A DNA stretch of 18,651 nt, from positions 1 through 18,651 of the forward strand of contig JBBDQO010000116.1 of assembly GCA_040905925.1 (NCBI GenBank), read 5' to 3'. Positions 15,487-18,651 of the stretch are shown piece by piece; the first letter of the stretch is position 1, and every line of letters begins with the position of its first letter. The DNA is from JALYNX01 sp040905925. GTDB taxonomy: Bacteria > Actinomycetota > Acidimicrobiia > Spongiisociales > ZC4RG35. The notes below the pieces were generated by a model. It saw only the letters and a program-made list of their open reading frames with translations, made no database searches and was not told the origin of the DNA. The position numbers and the translations under genes were made by a program.

Positions 15487-15509
15487 CTTATGGGCAAGTT
15501 AGCCCACAT
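15487..15509. promoter_or_regulatory. Inverted repeat before flp1 (candidate operator)
   Basis: CTTATGGGC (15487-15495), six bases, then GCCCACAT (15502-15509); the half-sites TGGG and CCCA are 8 bp apart. The same arms with the same spacing precede flp2 (15785-15807), and TTATGGGG/CCCCATAA precedes cpaB. The element is 38-60 bp upstream of the flp1 ATG, where a regulator near the promoter would bind. Further ATGGG half-sites follow at 15509-15513 and 15523-15527. Confidence 0.5.
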
Positions 15510-15510
15510 G

Positions 15511-15538
15511 GGTTCTGGGACAATGGGTCCACAGAACC
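15511..15538 (-). other. Stem-loop just after flp2
   Basis: GGTTCTG-GGAC (15511-15521) pairs with GTCC-A-CAGAACC (15527-15538), an 11-bp stem with one bulged A and a 5-nt loop. It begins 8 nt past the flp2 stop on minus and has no T-run, so it may protect the 3' end of a processed flp2 mRNA or attenuate read-through into flp1 rather than terminate outright. Confidence 0.45.
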
Positions 15539-15546
15539 ATCAAGTC

Positions 15547-15726
15547 TCAGTTTCCGGCCTCAACTAGCCCGGAACTGATTTCGGAGTAGGTCTCCGAAAG
15601 CTCGGTGCCCGCGATGGCGACGGCGGCCAGCGCAACCAGGGCGATCATCACGACCAGGAGTGCGTACTCGACCATTGAGGCGCCCCTCTCCTGTTTGGTT
15701 ACAAACCAGATGACCTTGTAGAACAT
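15547..15726 (-). CDS. flp: Flp/Fap-type pilin (copy 2)
   Basis: 59-codon prepilin gene. The leader MFYKVIWFVTKQERG ends in the processing glycine (Gly15), followed by ASMVEYALLVVMIALVALAA with Glu20 and Tyr21 at +5/+6, then TELSETYSEISSGLVEAGN. It shares the core and the S-E-T-(F/Y)-S-E-(V/I)-S-S-G-L tail with copy 1 but has a different leader and two extra C-terminal residues. GGAGAA lies 5 nt before the ATG. It is first of the two pilin genes in transcription order, 83 bp after the response regulator gene, with an inverted-repeat element in that gap. The pair may be a recent duplication; whether both are major pilins cannot be told. Confidence 0.92.
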   Translation of the reverse strand: MFYKVIWFVTKQERGASMVEYALLVVMIALVALAAVAIAGTELSETYSEISSGLVEAGN

Positions 15727-15784
15727 GGTTTTCTCCTACCGATTCAAAATCCTGCGATCAGGTTACGTCTCGATTGCCTGTGCG

Positions 15785-15807
15785 CTCATGGGCCTAGCGA
15801 CCCATAT
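15785..15807. promoter_or_regulatory. Inverted repeat before flp2 (candidate operator)
   Basis: CTCATGGGC (15785-15793), six bases, then ACCCATAT (15800-15807); TGGG and CCCA are 8 bp apart, exactly as before flp1. It begins 2 bp past the response regulator stop and 59-81 bp upstream of the flp2 ATG. As a hairpin it would be only 5 bp with no T-run, so a DNA-binding site is likelier than a terminator. Confidence 0.5.
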
Positions 15808-15809
15808 GA

Positions 15810-16448
15810 CTAGTGAGGTCGCGCGATCCCGAGACGGATGGCCTCGATGGCAGCCTGCGTCCGATCGCTCACGGCGAGCTTCTGGAAGATCGAAGCCAGG
15901 TGGTTCTTGACCGTCTTCTGGGATATGTAGAGACGATCAGCGAGCTCGTCTGTTGCGGAAACCCCCACCGCGAGCAAGCGAAGTATCTCCTTCTCCCGCT
16001 CTGTCAAGGACGCGGCTCCGGGATCGAGCACGGCTTGGCTGTAGCCCTCGAGAACCACATCTCTTTCGTCGTCTTCCAATTCGATTAGGTTCTTGCCGTC
16101 AGCCACCGCCCGCACTGCGGCGGCGAGGGTCAGGAGCGGCACTCCCTTGGAGAAGAATCCTCTGGCGCCGGCAGCGACGGCACGCGCCTTTTGATCGTCA
16201 GAGGCGTACATCGAGACCACGATCGCGTTGGTGCGCTTGCCCAGTGCGGCGATGGTGGTGATCCCGTCCCCGCCCGGCATCTCGATGTCGACGATCGACA
16301 CCTCCGCCGGCTGGGCGGCGAGCGCCTCGTCGAGGGCAGGGCCGGAGTCGACAACGCCGACAACCCTGGCGTCGGGAAGGGAATCGAGAGCCTGGCTGAG
16401 ACCCTCGGCGAACAGTTTGTGGTCGTCGGCGATCATCACGCGGATCAT
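15810..16448 (-). CDS. NarL/LuxR-type response regulator
   Basis: 212-residue two-component regulator. The receiver domain (1-118) has Asp8-Asp9 in MIADDH, phosphoacceptor Asp54 in VDIEMPGGDG, Ser79 and Lys101 (FFSKG). The C-terminal LuxR helix-turn-helix (about 147-206) reads LTEREKEILRLLAVG, then ISQKTVKNHLASIFQKLAV, complete for DNA binding. The ATG at 16448 is preferred over one at 16460: it gives the usual MIRVMIADDH start and an ATGA overlap with the kinase stop, so the pair is probably translationally coupled. Cognate kinase lies directly upstream. The flp genes and their inverted repeats follow immediately, so pilin control is a natural hypothesis. Targets are not shown by sequence alone. 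Confidence 0.95.
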   Translation of the reverse strand: MIRVMIADDHKLFAEGLSQALDSLPDARVVGVVDSGPALDEALAAQPAEVSIVDIEMPGGDGITTIAALGKRTNAIVVSMYASDDQKARAVAAGARGFFSKGVPLLTLAAAVRAVADGKNLIELEDDERDVVLEGYSQAVLDPGAASLTEREKEILRLLAVGVSATDELADRLYISQKTVKNHLASIFQKLAVSDRTQAAIEAIRLGIARPH

Positions 16449-17944
16449 CGGTTGCCCCATTCAATAGTCACTGTCGTCCCTACCCCTTCATTCGATGCGA
16501 AATCTATGGTCGCTCCCAATTTGTCGGCACGTTCGCGCATCCCCAATAGCCCAAAATGCCCATCCGGCTCATATTCCGGGTCAAAGCCCACACCGTCGTC
16601 CTGCACCTGACAGCTTCCCCAGTCCCGATGGATCCGGCCGGAGACCAGGATGTTGGAGGCCGAGGAGTGTTTGTGGGCGTTTCGGACGGCCTCGGTGACA
16701 ATGGAAGTCAGATCTGCGATCAGTGCCGGCCGGGGTGGGCGTCTCTCGTCGATATCGACCACGATCAAAGGGGTTTCAGTGAATCCGGCCGTCGCTTGGA
16801 GAACCCGGGCGGTGAGAGTTGGGCCGGGCGTGCTTCTGAGGTCGGCCACTTTTGCCCTGACGTCCTCTACCAGTTTGGTGACATTTGAGCGCAGTACCTT
16901 CAAATCGGCCACCAGCTCGACATCCTCTGCCTTCTGCATGGCCGTGAAGTCGAGCGACAGGCCCAATGAGGCCAGAGATGGCCCGATTTCGTCGTGCATC
17001 TCCCGGGCCAGGCGGAGACGTTCCTCTGCGACTGCAGAGCCGGCAATGTCCTGAAGTAGTTGGAGATTGGCGAACGCGATGCCAAGAGGCCGCAGATAGG
17101 CCTCGACTGCGGCCCGGTCTTCGTCAGCCAGGGGTTGAGGAGTGACTAATTCCATCATTCCCACTGCAGAATCCGCTGTTTTGATCGGGATCTGATTCGT
17201 TTGCCCCTCGGGATCGGGGACGCCTCGGGCAGCCAACACCACTAGGCCATTCTCGCCTTCGATCGCCAGTTTTCCAGCAGAGCCGGGGAGTCTGGTGAGG
17301 ACAGTGTCCAGAGTCTCGGCGCCCACCTCGACTGCATTGAGACGCCCGGCGGAGACATCCTGGGACAGGCGAACCAGAATCCCATGGATCTCCTGGAGAT
17401 TCTCCAGGCGCTGGGTGGCTGATTCCTTCTCCACAGCAAGATCGGCGGCCTCCTGGTGGATGTCCTCGAGCAACTTGCGGATCACCCCAACCAGCAACAC
17501 GAAGACGAGATAGAGGGCCATCGCCGGTGCGGCCTCGACCAGTCGGATATCTTGGGAAAGGGTGATCAGGGCGAGAAGCCCGGCAGAGAGAAGGCCGGTC
17601 ATCAGGCCGCTGCGGATTCCGCCGTAGAGGGTGGCGAAGATCGGGGGCCCCGTAGAGAGCAGCAGGTAGGGGCTGGAAGGGCCTCCGGTCAGGGTGATGG
17701 CGACCACGGTGAGGAAGGCCCCCATCAGGGTGATGGCCTCGGCACCGAATCTGATGTGATACCACTCTTCGGGAACCGCGGCCGAACCGAGGACGTAGAT
17801 GGTGGCGACTCCCATCGCGAACAACGACTCGCTGTGCCCCCCGGTGCTCACCAAGTCGATGACGACGGCCACGACGAGGGCGATGAACTGGCCGACCTCG
17901 ACACTGAAATGGACGCGCCGCTCCCAAGGAGCGCTGACGGTCAT
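16445..17944 (-). CDS. NarL-family sensor histidine kinase (HisKA_3)
   Basis: 499-residue membrane sensor. Residues about 15-155 hold five or six hydrophobic helices with very short loops, so the signal may be sensed within the membrane. A coiled-coil linker (about 157-195) leads to a GAF-like domain (185-298). The HisKA_3 dimerisation and phosphotransfer helix has EERLRLAREMHDEIGPSLA with His317. The HATPase domain has the N box EAVRNAHKH (418-426), G1 DDGVGFDP (449-456) and G2 GLLGMRERADKLGA (465-478). All residues needed for autophosphorylation look present. The ATG is only 24 bp from the divergent coaE start; TAGCCT ends 6 nt before it with no Shine-Dalgarno, indicating a leaderless transcript. 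The gene overlaps its response regulator by 4 bp. The ligand is unknown. Confidence 0.95.
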   Translation of the reverse strand: MTVSAPWERRVHFSVEVGQFIALVVAVVIDLVSTGGHSESLFAMGVATIYVLGSAAVPEEWYHIRFGAEAITLMGAFLTVVAITLTGGPSSPYLLLSTGPPIFATLYGGIRSGLMTGLLSAGLLALITLSQDIRLVEAAPAMALYLVFVLLVGVIRKLLEDIHQEAADLAVEKESATQRLENLQEIHGILVRLSQDVSAGRLNAVEVGAETLDTVLTRLPGSAGKLAIEGENGLVVLAARGVPDPEGQTNQIPIKTADSAVGMMELVTPQPLADEDRAAVEAYLRPLGIAFANLQLLQDIAGSAVAEERLRLAREMHDEIGPSLASLGLSLDFTAMQKAEDVELVADLKVLRSNVTKLVEDVRAKVADLRSTPGPTLTARVLQATAGFTETPLIVVDIDERRPPRPALIADLTSIVTEAVRNAHKHSSASNILVSGRIHRDWGSCQVQDDGVGFDPEYEPDGHFGLLGMRERADKLGATIDFASNEGVGTTVTIEWGNR

Positions 17945-17950
17945 GGGGAA

Positions 17951-17960
17951 AGGCTACCGT
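17951..17960. promoter_or_regulatory. Overlapping divergent -10 elements (kinase / coaE)
   Basis: On minus, TAGCCT (17956-17951) ends 6 nt before the kinase ATG. On plus, TACCGT (17955-17960) ends 8 nt before the coaE GTG. They share the TA at 17955-17956. The two start codons are 24 bp apart, which leaves no room for separate promoters plus leaders in the gap. Polymerase could occupy only one at a time. Confidence 0.55.
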
Positions 17961-17968
17961 CGGGCAAG

Positions 17969-18651
17969 GTGACTACACAGAACCGTCGCTGGGTGCTCTC
18001 GGGTGGGATCGGCTCCGGGAAGAGCGAAGTGGGCCTTCTACTCGCTGCCTCCGGGATCCGGGTGGTCGATGCTGACCGGATGGGCCACCGAGTGCTCGAG
18101 CCGGCAGGCGAAGCCTTTGCCGCGGTTGCCAACCGCTGGCCGGAGTCGTTGCGCGATGGTGTGATCGATAGAGGACGGTTGGCCGACATCGTGTTCTCGG
18201 ATCCGGGCCAGCTCCGGGAGTTGGGGGCTCTGACCCACCCTCACATATTCGGCATGATCCGGGCCGAGTTGGAGGGTTTTGACGGGACGGCGGTGGTCGA
18301 GGTGCCAATCCTCGAAACCGGCCTCCTCTGGCCTCGGATGGTGGTCGACGCCCCGGATGGCCTTCGTTTCGAGCGTGCGCTGGAACGGGGAATGGACACC
18401 GAGGACCTTCGGGCCAGGATGGCCTCTCAACCTTCCAGGGCCCAGTGGCTGGCCTCGGCCGATCTGGTGATCCCCAACCACGGGTCGTTCGAGGAGTTGG
18501 AGGAGACGGTGTTCGGAGTGGTGGTGGCCTGTTTCTCCCTCCAGGAGCGAAGCGAGGTTTCTCCCCCCAGGAGCGAAGCAACGTTGGGGGGAGTACCGGC
18601 GGAGCCGGGGAGGGGGGCTCCGGGGAGTCCCGGCGGGGCCGGGGAGGGGGG
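17969..18651 (+). CDS. coaE: Dephospho-CoA kinase, 3' end running into repeats (partial)
   Basis: An open frame from GTG 17969 to the window edge (227 codons, no stop). It phosphorylates dephospho-CoA at the 3'-ribose OH, the last step of coenzyme A synthesis. Motifs: P-loop GGIGSGKS (12-19), VVDADRMGHRVLEPAG (32-47), THPHIFGMIR (89-98), EVPILETGLLWPRMVVDAPD (111-130), the lid-like RALERGMDTEDLRARMASQ (136-154) and ADLVIPNHGSFEELEE (164-179). Family members normally end near residue 190-205. Here the frame continues from about residue 190 into Gly/Pro-rich sequence encoded by GC-rich repeats, so the native C terminus is altered or the stop lies outside. A -10-like TACCGT ends 8 nt upstream with no Shine-Dalgarno (leaderless). 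In related genomes coaE directly follows rpsA. Confidence 0.93.
   Translation, partial: MTTQNRRWVLSGGIGSGKSEVGLLLAASGIRVVDADRMGHRVLEPAGEAFAAVANRWPESLRDGVIDRGRLADIVFSDPGQLRELGALTHPHIFGMIRAELEGFDGTAVVEVPILETGLLWPRMVVDAPDGLRFERALERGMDTEDLRARMASQPSRAQWLASADLVIPNHGSFEELEETVFGVVVACFSLQERSEVSPPRSEATLGGVPAEPGRGAPGSPGGAGEG
18541..18651. repeat. GC-rich interspersed-type repeat cluster at the window edge
   Basis: Three nested patterns. CCAGGAGCGAAGC occurs at 18541-18553 and 18567-18579 (period 26). CTCCCCCC (18561-18568) and GGGGGGAG (18586-18593) are perfect inverted arms. A unit beginning AGTACCGGCGG at 18592 recurs at 18626 as AGTCCCGGCGG, matching in 24 of 26 bases (period 34). The sequence is G-rich, unlike the genes around it, and looks like a REP-like or mosaic palindromic element. 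It lies within the coaE reading frame. Confidence 0.7.

Noticed and set aside
16449..16460. Upstream ATG extending the response regulator by four residues
   Set aside because: The ATG at 16448 gives the normal receiver start and the usual ATGA overlap with the kinase gene.
18592..18651. CRISPR-like or coding tandem repeats at the window edge
   Set aside because: Units are short, contiguous, GC-rich and without spacers; they fit a REP-like element, not a CRISPR array.

Overview
The window looks like chromosomal DNA of a high-GC actinobacterium. A perfect actinobacterial-type LexA/SOS palindrome, a DUF222/13E12 HNH protein, the polA-rpsA...coaE gene set, GTG/TTG starts and apparently leaderless promoters all point that way. 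The flavour (Tad pilus locus, T/P-rich linkers, MOSC protein) suggests an uncultured lineage such as Acidimicrobiia, but that placement is inference. No transposase, integrase, phage gene or CRISPR array is visible.

Layout. (1) 1-2164: a minus-strand DUF222/HNH endonuclease with a perfect SOS box over its start codon, a small minus-strand lipoprotein, and tRNA-Leu(CAA). Two copies of a short hairpin element lie just 3' of the lipoprotein gene and of the tRNA. (2) 2165-6672: a small charged coiled-coil protein, DNA polymerase I (polA) and ribosomal protein S1 (rpsA), all on plus. (3) 6673-15202: a structured intergenic region, then a plus-strand Tad/Flp pilus operon: cpaB, cpaE/tadZ, tadA, tadB with a secreted vWA domain fused to its N terminus, tadC, and a polytopic GT-C-like membrane protein. 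tadA to the GT-C-like gene are joined by 1-4 bp start/stop overlaps. A MOSC-domain gene follows. (4) 15203-17968: a strong bidirectional terminator, then on minus (reading right to left) a NarL-type sensor kinase, its LuxR-type response regulator, and two Flp prepilin genes of 59 and 57 codons. (5) 17969-18651: coaE (dephospho-CoA kinase) on plus, running off the window through GC-rich repeats.

How it fits together. The polA-rpsA-coaE order known from other actinobacteria is interrupted here by about 11 kb carrying a pilus machine, its pilins and a two-component system. The pilus operon leader and the upstream regions of both flp genes share inverted TGGG...CCCA elements with 8, 8 and 18 bp between half-sites, the last wider by one helical turn. 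They are candidate binding sites for one regulator, most economically the adjacent LuxR-type protein. The tadB-vWA fusion, together with the absence here of tadE/F/G, a secretin and a prepilin peptidase, makes this a non-standard Tad locus and the part of the window most worth following up.
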